This document shows, piece by piece, positions 34,401-46,800 of a stretch of DNA of 64,000 nt. How positions within the stretch are numbered: the first letter of the stretch is position 1; each line of letters opens with the position of its first letter. The notes beneath the pieces are model-generated. The model did not search any database and was not told where the DNA came from. It worked only from the letters and a program-made list of their open reading frames with translations. The stretch is taken from assembly GCA_947846985.1 (NCBI GenBank), contig CANTUZ010000009.1, positions 124,001 through 188,000 of the forward strand. Reading direction: 5' to 3'. This stretch comes from Fratercula arctica (Eukaryota; Chordata; Aves; Charadriiformes; Alcidae). The translations under genes were made by a program, and so were the position numbers.

Positions 34401-35839
34401 GAAGTAGTATACAAATCTTTTTAATCATAATTTAAGTAATCATACAGAATAAAAAGGTACAAATAACTGTAAATCAGAAAGGAGATAGGAAGTAGCAAAG
34501 ACTTATTAAATAGTTGCACAGAAAGATGCAGGAGTATCCAGCAAAAACAAGTATCTTCTGAAAACGTCCTAGTAAAGCCTGTAGAAAACACTAAAAACTG
34601 CTCTGCTGTACCTAGACAGAAATGAGGATAGCCATGAGGATTTTAGAAGTGATTTGCCAAAGACTTGAAAAAGTAGTTGGGTCTTTTGCTTTATTGACAG
34701 CAGATAGCCTGTGACAGTCAGTAACTGGATAGTTAAAAAAGAAAAAAATCTCCCAAGAGGATGGATGCAAACAAATCCTTGTGCTTCTCTGCAGTCTCCT
34801 CTGTACGGCATGCTGTGGTGACAGCCTGCTTCTCTTGTAATTACTTGGACAGTCTTGCGTAAGGAGATCTCACAAGCCCGGGATGCAGACTGACAGAGAG
34901 GTTAGAGTTCTGTGCATTGAGATCTGTATGCTTTCTATGCAGAGGTACAGAGAAATAAATACCTGTCTTTCCTGATAAAAGCGTCTAACTCAAATATCAG
35001 GGCTATGGCTGGGTCAGGCTGTGGTTATTCTTTGTTGCAACACTTTTAAGAAGCAAGTATAGTGTTCGTTAGAATCTCTGTTCACATCAAAGCCTTTGGC
35101 TTATTGTTGTGAAGAAAATCAAGCGTATTTGAGCATAAGACAGTGGGTAACTCAGAGCTATTGTTCAGAGAAGCACGACCTCTCTGGACTCAATACGTAT
35201 TGTAAGCCCCATTCAGTATTATGCTTTAGCTGCAGTTCTTGGAGGTCTCGTATTTCATAAAGACATGCAGCCTTCACTTTTATAAAAATGTTTTAAATAC
35301 CATAGTAGAGAAGAGCACGGAGACATAACCCTGGCTGCACCCTAAAATTTGAAAATAACAGAAAAACATTTTATGTAGTCACTGTTGTTACATATGCAAG
35401 CCTGGTGGCATAGCCAGTTTGTGGCTCCTTAATTTTTATGATCCAGAACATTCCTGTCGGTGTGATACTGACTCAGGTATGCAATGATGAAATAAATTTA
35501 ATTCCATATTCTAGTCAGAGGAGAACTACACCTAACATCCCGGGAAGCTCTGAGGCCTTTTCAAAGCCCTGTGGACAGGGAACAGAATTCCTCAGCCAAA
35601 AGACAGAATCTTTGTTTCAAACCACAGTGATTCAGTGGCTGTTGTCTGACTAATTGGAGAAGAGTTTATTTTGTTAGCATAAGTGGGAAAACACTCTGTC
35701 TCTTCTCTAATTCAACAGTTGATATAAATATGTCCTTGCATCAGAGGATAATAATGTCTTTAAATATCGATGTTCAAGTGGTCCTTGGAATTGAACATGA
35801 ATGAGCCTTACCTCAGTGCTGGTAAGAGCACTGTTTTTC

Positions 35840-35965
35840 TCTTGGGTTTGGATTTTTTTGGTGTGATGGGGGTTGTTTGTTGGTTTGCAGAGGTGGGGGG
35901 ATTGGTTTTAGTGTGGTGTGGGTTTTTTGGTCTTTTTTTTTTGGTTTGTTTTTTTTTTTTTTTTC
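35840..35965 (+). repeat. T/G-rich low-complexity tract
   Basis: Alternating TTTGG/GTGG strings ending in T-runs of 9-16. Produces a spurious Phe/Gly/Leu-rich open frame at 35770-36033. Confidence 0.8.
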
Positions 35966-37055
35966 TTCTGAATCCTAAGCCTCTGCATACTCTTGTTCTG
36001 TGGTGCAGGTGTCTGGTCTGTGGTGTCCCATAACTGTTAGGCGAACCTCCTGGTTTCCTGGAGGACTGAAGAAACCGAAATGTTCTTGATCACAGCTCTG
36101 TAGGTCTTCCTGGCTTTAGAAAGTAGGAAGCAGAAACTAGAAGCTCAGTGCACTCTCTTTAGGAACTGGAAGAGTCTTGAAGCTCAGAAAGTGCTTTCCT
36201 TACTAGTGCCCCTTTTCTTCTGCTTTTGACAGCTATTTTTAGGCTTTTTGATAAATGATAATTTGTTGTTTTCTTTAAAAGCTAAAATGAAGAGGTTATC
36301 TGCAACTCTTATCTGATCACATGAAGGCAGGAGGCCTGTCTCAAAGAACTGCTGTGCAGGAGGCTTTTCAGGCTAGTTATTTAACTGGAGTACAGTAAAA
36401 GCAGCAGCTGTTTTAAGAACCTCTTCAGCTTTAAGTAAGTGTCTTGCTGGTCAAGCAGTACGTATATGCCAAAGAACTGTGCTTTGTGAAAATCACCATA
36501 CCTCGTAAGTAATTTTTCTTTATAAAAAACACCTGCAAAGTATGAAAAGATGCATTCATGGCTGCTGGGACCTAAACGCATAACCAGGAGCAGAAAGTGA
36601 AAAAAAAATTGGGGAAAATAGATGCATCAACCTTCAGTCAAGAATTTCATGGAGATTGCTAATGAGGGTTTACATCAGAAATAGTTATTAGAAGATACCA
36701 AATTTATGACATATACAGAGATTTTGAGGCAAAAGAGAGATAAAAGCATGATATGATGTTGTTGAAACAACATAGTTTCCTTATAAAATAAGATCGTGGG
36801 TGGAAGATAACAAATTGGCCTCTTTTTATATATTAAAAAAGTTTTAATACAGTTAAAGACGTTAGACTAGGTCATGCTTAAAACTGTACTTGTATGACTG
36901 TTAAGAGGGAGGGATTTTGGAACAACTACTAATATCAGTAAATGTCCTGATTAAACAGTTATATCAAATCTTATTTTGCTGCTTGAAATAGAATATGCTA
37001 AATCAATATAAAAAAATCAATACAGAATTTGCTGCCCTAAATATCCTGCTAGGGG

Positions 37056-37595
37056 CTAAATTTGGTGACTGTTGTGATGGGCATAGAAAAGGAAACGGCT
37101 GCAGAGCTGTGCGTCACTGTATGGAATGTCCCGTGTGTACGTCCTTCTGTATGTGGTGGTGGGAGCTGGGTCCTGAAGCGCTCTGAAAAATCTACTAATG
37201 GCAGCGCAATTGCCAACACAGACCAGTTCTAGAGCGGGGCTGTCTAACCCCCCTCCCTTCCTTCCTGCACCTGTCGCACTGCTCTCTGGAGTGACATAGA
37301 CCTGTGTCTCTGTGGTAAGTGTATTAGGAAAGACCTGAAAAACTGTAGTCTGGATGAAATTACCCTGTAGGTCAGGTCCAGCCTGCAGGCTGCCACCTGG
37401 GCAGTTGTACAGTTCAGTGGGTGATGTTAATTCAAATATTAAGCAGCCTAGTTTATACGTAGCAGTAGTAGCAAATACATCCTCTTGCTTTGTCCTCAGC
37501 ACTGCCACAAAGCAGCACCTTTTAAGTAACGTCCTTTGCTCACCTTGTACATCTGTAAGCTGCAAAAGGGGACTGCCTGTTTCCTTCGCAGTCAT
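37056..37595 (-). other. Unrecognised 179-codon ORF in MAP1A intron 2
   Basis: Minus-strand frame beginning MTAKETGSPLLQLTDVQGEQ and open for 179 codons in DNA of ordinary GC content. It has no transmembrane segment, signal peptide or motif I recognise. A 126-codon frame overlaps it on the plus strand, which weakens the case. Length alone makes it notable; it may be chance. Confidence 0.18.
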
Positions 37596-37932
37596 TCTGC
37601 ATCCCCACCCGTTTACTTTGCTCTTTACTTCTGACTCCTATTCACTTTGTGCAAGCCTCTCTAGCTTGTGTTATACTGGTTATAGTGGGATAACAAGCAC
37701 AATAGGTGGTTATAATGATCTCCTCCATTTCTAAGAATGTCTGCTGTGGTGCGCAGGGGCTAAGAAAATGAGTCTGAAGTGATGATGAGCGGGGGTGGCT
37801 GGAAGCACAGACAACAGAGGTAATATATTCCTGTTTGGGAGATAGGAGGGGGACAAATATACCCTGTATACACATGAAAAAAAAAAAAGCCATCAGGGTG
37901 GAGCCAGTTAAGTTCTTTCTCGTGCAGGGGGA

Positions 37933-37955
37933 GTAGTGTACAGGGAGTACACTAC
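37933..37955. repeat. Perfect 9-bp inverted repeat (hairpin)
   Basis: GTAGTGTAC at 37933-37941 and GTACACTAC at 37947-37955 are exact reverse complements separated by five bases (AGGGA). No T-run follows and no gene context gives it a role. Confidence 0.85.
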
Positions 37956-38039
37956 CACAGATTACTTCTATGATTTCATGGAAATTAGTAAGCTTTTGCT
38001 AAGTGGTGGCTAAAACACTTTCTAAAGCTAATTGACTAT

Positions 38040-39117
38040 GCTATTCTGCAGTTGTTATATTAAGGATTGATATAAATGGCTTCAGGACACCAAAGAAAAA
38101 ACCTGAAACATGGGACACTTTTTTTAAAAAGGACTTGGAAGGACCTGGGACCACTAAGATTAGTGTTATACTCGTGTCCTCAGTGAACAGATGGATACTG
38201 GCAGATGTTATCCTGATGCTCCTCTTTATTGTGATGAGGGAGGTTCTTGCCGGCATCACTGTCATGAGCCACATGCCCTGGATCTGTGGGGCCTGTGCTG
38301 TTCGATGTGTTCATAAATGATTTGGGGCATAGCGTCAATGCTGAAATAATGGAGATGGCTGCTGATTTGAAGTTATTGATGGTTATAAAGAGTAGCAGCA
38401 ATCTTAATGCTTAGCTGTAGTCAAAAAGCAAATTGAATGTTAGCAATTAGACTAGTAGAAAACACCATAGAAAGCACGTTTATGCCCTTGTGTTGGTGTA
38501 TTGTGTTCTCAATTCTTTAATGTGTTGTGCAGTTCTGGTCCTTCTCCCTCTTTCCTGGTCTCAGAAAGAATATTCTAACATCAGAAAAGTGATAGGGATG
38601 ATCAAAAAGGCTTCACTACAGGAGGAGACTTAAACCAACCGACCAAATAAAAACCCCAAATCTAGCAGTTCTCACCTTACAGAAGAGGGACTGGAAGAGC
38701 AATGTGATAAATACAAGAATACAAATGCTCTAGTGAAGGTTAATGGGAATTATTTTTTTCCCCCTCATAGCCTATGAATTAGGGAATATCAAATGAAATC
38801 ACTAAGCGGAAGTTACAAACTAAATATACAAGAGGAAGTCATCTTTACACATGATGCATTGCTAAACAGTTGCCACAGAGTTCAAAAGTTTACGTAGCTT
38901 CAGAATGCAATAGAGAAGCTCATGCAATTTGTACATAAAGATGCAGAAACAACCTTTGTTGGTGAGTGAGGGCATCTGCCAGCAGCTGAGAGGTATAATT
39001 GAGGGTAAATCCATCTGTCATGTATCGTATGCTCTTTCCCTAGCTGTCCACTCATGGCTGTGGGCTAGATGGGCTCAGGGCCTGACCCAGTGTTCCCATT
39101 CTGAAGTTCCTAAGGAT
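38040..39117 (+). mobile_element. Ancient CR1/L3-like LINE, about 1.1 kb, sense
   Basis: Diverged sense-orientation remnant. GGGGCCTGTGCTGTTCGATG with TGTTCATAAATGATTTGGG recalls the reverse-transcriptase 'G-P-LF-IFINDL' region. GTTGTGCAGTTCTGGTCCTT corresponds to the later ORF2 part and AAGTGATAGGGATGATCAAA to the following segment. The end, GGGCTAGATGGGCTCAGGGC then CTGACCCAGTGTTCCCATTC, matches the old CR1 3' end. Coding capacity is lost. Confidence 0.72.
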
Positions 39118-41689
39118 TAAGGGTCATGAGAAGGTTTTTGAGGCCAAACTCTCAGGTGAGGGAGTTAAGGATGAACAGGTAGGGTATGGAATGGGCTTTT
39201 CTGTGGCTTCTCCACTCTTTACAGGCAGGAATAAAGAATACATGAAGGTGTGGTGGGCTGGGTTCTGACTGCTGTCCCAACAGTTTTTATTAAAACTATC
39301 AAACCAGATCAACTGAAATGATTGATCATTACCTTGCAACTGGCAGAACTAGTTATAGCAGCACCAAGAAGCAGCAGCACGAAAGAGCCTAGGGCCAGCA
39401 AGCAGGCTTGCTTCTGCTCTTTGAGGCAAACGTTTCATAGAATGGAACTTGGAATTCTTCCATTCCACGTGGTTGACTAGGGTGGGGAGCTGATCCCTTC
39501 TGCAGCCAAAGATGGGATATTCCCAGTCTGATCTATGCAGTGATTTACTTTTCCACATCTCTGTGATCATTTGTTTCACAGTCCTGGCTACTGTCAGAAT
39601 CCATTAATTCCTGATGATGAGACTTTGCTGAAGTAGCATGTAGTGCTCAATAGATACTGAACCGATTGTTAAGATGCTAGTGTCAATGGGTGGCTGTAGC
39701 CATTTGACCGTGGACCCTTCTTCAGCATATGTAGAACTGATCTTCTTTGTAATCCTAGCACTGACATAAATCCAAAGGAGCTTTTACCTTGAAGAAGTCT
39801 TTGTAGTTTCCAGTAGACTCAGTCCATTAGTTCCTGAATTAAACAAAATGTAAATCCATAGATTCTCATTCCGTATTATGCAGTATACATTTAAAAAAAA
39901 ACCCTTTCACTTTCCACCAAAACAGAAAAAGGGTCAGCTCAACTCAGTTAATATCAGCTCTCTGCTCTATTTCAGAGGAGAGCAGGAACTTTTACTTCTT
40001 TTTAGAACCCACGCTTTTTCACCAAAATATGCTGGCTTCAGACTGAACCCTAATTTTCTTTCCAAAGATAAAACCCTTTCAGGTATCTCAGTTGAGAATA
40101 ATGTTTGAAAGTGTTGGCTATTACCTGTGTCTGTTTATATTGGTGACCAGAACCAGCTGCCCCTTTGGGCCACTGGAAGGCCGGTATGCCTTGCTGCGGA
40201 TCTTTCAGAGAACATTCCAACGCTTTGTCCCAGGATTTAACAATCCAAATGTGTATATTAAAAAGAAGTGCTAAATCACTTAATTGCAGTTGTTGCTGTA
40301 TTCCTGGGTTGGGAGGTTATGCTGTACTGATGATTCTGGTGGCTGGAAGAGACCTGTGTCCCGTTCCATCTGTTAGTTGGCTGATTTGACTGTCAAGGGA
40401 GTGGTTGAGCACGGATCTCAGAACTGCTCCCTGCAGCGACTTTTGTGTTGGAGGCGAAAGCAGAATCCAGAAGGTCCTGTTCTCTCCCAGTGCTCATCAC
40501 AGGGCTCTGGCCCGTTGAGAGTGGTTCCCAGCCACCGCAGTAGACAACTGGCATCATCAAGTAGCTGGTGTTACTGCCTGCGTGTTGGAACTGTCAAGAG
40601 AAGGCTGGGATGTGACTGATGTAATGGAGTAGTTCAGCAGCTCCCATATGGAACTATTTTTTTCAATAGTTTGTCCCTTGAGAATTTTTTAATCTTCGGT
40701 GTTTTTAAATAGGGTGTTAAGATGAGGATGTTACCTGTTGAAAGCATACAGAAATCAAAGATGCTTGATTCCAGTGCATTAATTTTTCCTGAGGTTCACA
40801 GATATTTGCCCTGATTGGCGTCATGTGAAAGCTGCAGAAGAGAAGATTCTATTTTTTTTATTTTTATTTTTTAAACTCATCACAATTCTGTGATATTTTT
40901 ATTCCTGAGTATTCCATTGTCTCGGACAGCCCTTGGAAGATCATTGAGAAGGAGACTTGCTGTAGGGCAGGCAGGACATCTCCAGCTTTCACAGTTAATT
41001 CTGGAATCTAAAAGTAAGTCGGGATCTTGTGTAAGGCAAGCAGGGCACTGGTAGTGGTTTCAGTGCTTGCTGTGAAAAAAGGTCACTCTTGGCAACTAGT
41101 ATGCCATGGAGTAACCTATATATTCCAACGTTGGACTGATGGGCCTAAGCCCAGTAGAGCAGGAGCAAGGAAGCATGCTCCTCTCAAGTGCCTTGGAGGT
41201 CAAATGAGTTGCAAGGTTCTTAGAAAATGATTTAAACATTTAGCTGAAAGTAGCACTGGAAATAAGTCTCCAGAGGTGAGGTTGCTGGTGTTCTTGCATG
41301 GCTCATCCAAGTTCTCTTATCCGATCAATTGCACTGGAGACCGCTGTTGACACATCCCTGTTCATCAGCAGCCAGACACGGGGTCTGTGACATTGGGGAC
41401 CCTCTCCCCAGCCAATGCTGCACCTGGTATTTCATGTTGCTTTTCTGTAATTGGAGGAGCCGTGCTGCCGTTGGAGCCTGGCACCAGGTTCCAGTTTAAG
41501 AGTAACTTAAACCAAAGCCCCCCTGAGATGAGATGGGGAGTGCCCCTCTGTGAGGAGCAGCCTGACTCTAGGGTGTGTGTGGGGGAAGTGTTCCGATAGT
41601 TCGGGAACCCATCTGTTTGCAGGAGTTTGTCCAGTTTCACGTATTTTGGAGCCCTGGATGGAGTCCTGGCCTTGCTGGTTGCCCAGACT

Positions 41690-42310
41690 CTGCGTCAGGA
41701 TCAGCCTGTCTTGGTGCGGGGCGGGCGGCGGTGCCCGGGGTAGCGCCATGGAGGGAGGGAGGGGATCGATGAGTGGGTGGGTCGGTCGGTGGGTGGGTGC
41801 TCCCGGGGCCGCGTCTCGGGGACGCTGCCGGAGCTGCGGCCCGGAGGGGGTTAAGCCGCCCTGCGCAGGGCGGTGCGGGGGGGCGACGGCTCCTCCCTGC
41901 TCGCCCTGACACAGCAGCCGCTCCCGCACCGGCGCTGCCCGCGGGTCTCCAGCCTCCCCGGCCGCCGCCGCTCCGGGGCCGCCCGGCACAGGATGGTACG
42001 TGGCGTCCCCTCCCGAGGCCGGGGGCGGCGGGGGGTGTCGGTGGGGAAAGAGAAGCCCCCGGTGCTGTCGGGTGGGGGTGCAGGACTGGGGCAGCCGGCG
42101 CTGGCTTTGTTCTTGCCCTGATGCTGTTTGCCGCCGTGGGGGAAGCGGGTCGAGCGGGGGGGGGACGCGTTATTCGTGGGGAGGCGGCTGCAGATGCAGG
42201 TAGCGGTGAAGCGGAGTGAGCCCCGGCCAGGCTCTCCCGCTGTCTGCCGCGGCTCAGGGCGAGGCGCTGGGTTTGCTCTGCCCTTGCGGGGGAGCAGGTG
42301 AGGAAATCCG
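41690..42310 (+). promoter_or_regulatory. MAP1A: Intronic CpG island: candidate internal MAP1A promoter and first exon
   Basis: A dense CpG island inside the 44-kb intron, far from any other gene. On the plus strand a strong donor, CAGGATG|GTACGT, lies at 41995/41996; a second good donor, GAGCAG|GTGAGG, is at 42297/42298. MAP1A is known to make a shorter isoform that starts downstream of the long N terminus, from a separate promoter (from memory). An exon ending at 41995 would splice to exon 3 as a 5' UTR. An ATG in strong context (GCGCCATGG, 41749) opens a 53-codon frame that stops at 41909. A different gene or lncRNA is possible. Confidence 0.5.
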
Positions 42311-43765
42311 TGCCGAGCACTCGGTAGCAGATGCGGGGTTTTTTTTCCTTGGAATTTGATCCTGTTGGAGCGCGGAGGTGGGGGGGGAACTGGTGTTTGA
42401 GGGGAAAAGGACTAGTGACGAGAAGGGAATGATCTATGTGAGGACCTCGCCCCTTCTCAGCTGCTTGTGTCCCGAGTATAGGAACAGAGATGGCATTCCC
42501 TGGCTGCTCAGCTGTTTGCTGCACTTGTGTCATTAGCTCAGACACAGGGAAGGATGTATGAAGATGGGTCTGGAGAAGGATCTGGAGAGGATATTCTTCC
42601 TGTCAGGGACTTAAGGAGTCCTGCAGCATTACGATTTATCCCAGTATGGTCTTTCCTGAAGAAGATGCTCCTGGAGAAGGGAGGAGGTGGCACAAGGCAT
42701 CTCCCAGACGCTCCCTTTGGGCAAGGCTTGGTGAAAGCCAGTATTAATGTCTGTATCGCTGTTCGGCTCAGTGCTGATGCTGGAATGAGGCTAATGCCAG
42801 TCAGGAGGGGGGAGGGTTGTTAAGGTGGACTGTCATGCTGATGATTAGACAAGAGAGATACAGGGCCCCTTTTGCAATTTCTCTTTCCTTTGGTGCTGCA
42901 CACCCACACATGAATAGTCTTGAAGTAGCTAAAGTCTGGCTTCGAGCTGCTCAACACTACATTCTTCCCCTACAGGAAGCCAAAAAGCATCCAAATGCAT
43001 CCAGTTAGTGGGGGAGGAAAAAGGGAAGGTTCTTGTAAAATGTGAGTGATGCAGCCTTTCTAGGGCAGCAAAGGAGAGGAGATGCGCCAGGCTTGGAGCT
43101 GATTTTCATCCTAGTAGGCTGGGAAGGGATTTTGTGCTTTACAGATGAAAACAGCAAAGCGCTTTCTTTTTCCTAGCAGTGGTCCTTTGTCATCCCTTCC
43201 CTGCTATATTCCCTATGTAGCACAGAGGTCTAAGAGAGGTCCTTCTCCCTTTATGATTAGCTCTCCTGCATCACCAGTGCTACAGTGCAATGATGACCCC
43301 ATTGCAGTCCACAGACGCACGGAGTTCTATTTTCATAGGGTATCTCTGAGATCCTTTAGAGTTGCCACTGGCAAACATCTTGTTAAAAGTGTTAAATCAT
43401 CTGTATGCTAATGCTAAAGTGTGTTGAACTATTTCAAAATAGGGCCTCTTATCTCCAGGGTCCAGAGCTAGAGGAGCTGGAGCAGGGTTTGGCACATTGC
43501 ACAGATCAGGGTACGTGACCATGAATATTTGTCAGACACTGCTGTTTTGGGTAAAAGGGAGAAGGAGGAGAGGCAAACCTCGTTGACCAGGGAGGGAGCA
43601 ATTAAAAGGAGGCAGTAGTGATGCCAACAAAAGCTTTCTTAATAGAGAAGAGAGGGGGCTGAGAGCTGTTAGACTGGGACTGTCAGTGATGTAGGGAGGA
43701 GAAAGAGGAGGGGTCTGGGCACATTTATCACACAGTGAGCTTGGAGGGGAGGAGCGTGGCTGCTG

Positions 43766-43808
43766 CACACTCGCACACGCAGGAACACACGCGCACACAC
43801 ACACACAC
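43766..43808 (+). repeat. (CA)n microsatellite, interrupted
   Basis: CACACTCGCACACGCAGGAA leads into CACACGCGCACACACACACA. About 40 bp with several interruptions. Confidence 0.85.
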
Positions 43809-46800
43809 TGCGGCAAATTCTGCAGCTGGTGCCTGCTGGCTTATGACTGCAGAAAAAACAAGCTCCGGTTTAAACTCTCTGATCTCAGAGACGAGGCTGT
43901 TTCTATTCCAAGTAGCTCTGGTTCCGCTGTGAAAAGCCCTGCAGGCTGGGCACTGTTCCAGAGTGACAGGGATTCCTCTTTCTCCTGATGGGGCAGGGGA
44001 CCTTTTGCTGTGCGAGGTCAGTACCCTCCCCATCTCCTCGATGGCTCTGTACTGGTTGGCTGCATCCGGATTTCGTGTCTGTCCTTACACTTTTTCCAGC
44101 AAATAGCTATCCTATACAGGCTGGGAACCTTTTTTTCTTTTTTCTTTTTTTCTTCCCTCCTTTCCTTTCCTGTGATCTGACAAGGCCAGGCTGTCAGTTT
44201 CCTTGCCCTGCTTACATTCTACAGACAGAGATATGTGTAGCTTTGCAGTAGTTTCTTTCCTAACAAAATAATCCATGTTCTGTCACGCCTTTTTGCTGCT
44301 TTTTCTTACATCTGTGGTGCCGACATACCTTAGTCACGTCCTCAGCAGATGTGGTGGCAAATGGATGATGGACTTGAGCACAGGAGTATGGTGAGCAGCA
44401 GCCAGCACAGGCTCTCTCTGGTGACAGCGAGGAAGCACGCTCCGGTGCAGTGTCTCTCGTTCAAAGAAGCATGGCTGGACACTACAGCAAGGGTGGAAGA
44501 GGGGCTCCTCAGCATGAGCTTCTGTGGAACATGGTCTTGTGCTCTTTGTACATGTTCATACATAAGACCACCCTAGGTAACACCTGGAATGGCTGCATCT
44601 CACAAAAGAAGAAGAAGAAACTGCGAGCCAAATAAGGATCCAGCAGTATATCTGTGCGATAGGTGTCTGAGTATAGAGATCCTAGTGGGTGCTACTTCTG
44701 GCCACTTGGCTAGCACAGCCAAGTGTGCTATGTGCATTATCACAGGCTTTCCACTACTAATTGATGGGTAGGAGAGGGAGACCTCTGTGCCCTTGAAAAG
44801 AGATGCTATGGGAGGCCAAAGAAGACTGGTTTATATGGTTAGCATGCAGGGACCTGACAGCAGTGGCTAGCTCAAAATGAAGGGTGCATCTGCTGGGCTG
44901 TGAAGCGTTCGTTAGGCAAAAGTACCCGGGGAAGAAAGGGAGGTGATAGTTACTGGGCTGATGGACAGTCTCTGTGTATGGGAAGAAAGAGTAAGTTATG
45001 TGTAAATGAATACTTAGAAATTATTCTGGGGAGATTTACTGAGGTGGAAAAAGAGGATTTATTTTTCTTTCCCCTCGAAAATCCTGAATTAGCTACAGGA
45101 CCGTGTCTTTCTGGACTCCAGCACAAGCCCTGGAGCTGTTGACAGGAAAGACTAGAGAAAGTATTAAGCTACTTTGGTTCTAACTTCTCAGTTTGTATTA
45201 GGTTTTTTTCCTTGCCCTTGAAGGCGCTTGATTGAGTAGTATGAATTCCTCTTACAAATACACGCAATTTGTGTTTGTCTGGAGTAAACTCTTTCCCTTC
45301 TGCTAAAGCATTAAAAGTAGCAAGTTTCTACCAGTTTTGTGAAAACTAGTGGGGCAGTAGAGGAGAGCAATCCGAGTGGGTGCCTGCCTGCGACAGTGCC
45401 CGTTCTGTGTGCCCTGCCACCTGGGCAGTTGCCGCTCGGGCACCAGCTGTAGGACAGTGTGTGTCTGTCTCTGAGCCACTTGACAGGATGGTGGCTGTGA
45501 CTCGTGAGAGGAGCTGAGGAACGTGGAGGGAGCTGGGATTATTGCAGTGGGACAGTGCAGGGTGGACAGGCAAAAAGCAGTCTTTGTTAATTCCACGCCT
45601 TGCTGTGCATAAACTATGGGCTTGTTTTTAGCTTTTCTTCACACTAAAGAAATGGAGATTAATTTCTGCGTGTGCTGACTGGTGACCATAAATCAGTTCT
45701 TCTCCTCTTGCGCCTTTCTCTCCAGCGTATCAAAAGTTAGTACTAACGGAACAATTAGTCATGTATCCAGCTCTTCAGGAAATCTCTGTCGTTCCGAGGC
45801 CTTATTCACTGATGAGCTTGAGCATTGGTGTCCTTGGCCAGCAGGTTCTCAGTTCTCCTGAGACGGGCCTTTAAGTCTTGCTGGAGTGATCTCTCAAATG
45901 TATACAATAGTATTGGGTTGGGCATTTACTTTTTTTTATTGGGAATGCAATTTTGATTCACTTCTGCCTTTCTGAAAAGCATCGTCATCCCAGTTTCTGT
46001 GTTTTGAAAGAAATGAGTGAGCCCTTTCTTTGCTTTTGAAGTAAAAGCTTGGATATTTCCTCTAAGAGGATGAAGGTTGAGAATCTGAAATGGAAGGAGG
46101 CATGTAAGTCACGGAGGGCATGGGATTTAATACGCATGTCTGTTACCAGTGTGTCCTACTGAATAACTTGTGTGCCTCTTCGGACAAATCATTGTCTTTC
46201 ATGAGCCTTCTTGTGAAGCACCAAAGTCTCTGGCAATTTGCTAGAACCTGCCTCAGGACCCTGGGTTCACAGTTCGACCAAGTATGTAAGGTTCTCCGTG
46301 TCTCTGGCATCCTGCAAAACAAGAAATCTTTTCTAAATTTGTACTGACTTTTAAGATCCTGTAGAAGAAGGTGCACCAGAAGGAGAAGTCATCTCCACCA
46401 GTCAGGCATGTAGAAATCTGTCTCCTCGTCTTTAGTGTGAAGCAAAGGTGAAAAAAATTGGAGAGTTTAGGCACAGCGAGACAGTTGTAGACTCCTCCTT
46501 TGCAAAAGGCTGAGCCTCTTCAGACTCCCCTGGGAGTCAGCTAGACACTTCAGGCAGCAGCGGCTTAATAAATGGTTGTTATTGAATATGTTCGTAGAAT
46601 ACCTGACCTGAAACTCTTATAGCTGTTTTAAGGTTGGAAAGGAGAGTCCATTCCTATCTCTGGGATACTGGCCGCCATAAGAAAATAGAAATACCAGCTG
46701 GCAGGACATACGCAGCACGAGCTGTAGCCTTAGCTCTCACCTGGAGACTTGTCCAGAAGCTGCATGGTTCCATGGTGGGCTGGCATTTGCTAGCTCTGCT

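Noticed and set aside
41637..42545. 302-codon minus-strand open frame in the intronic island
   Set aside because: Pro/Ala/Arg-rich and overlapping other open frames; no motif or splice logic supports it.
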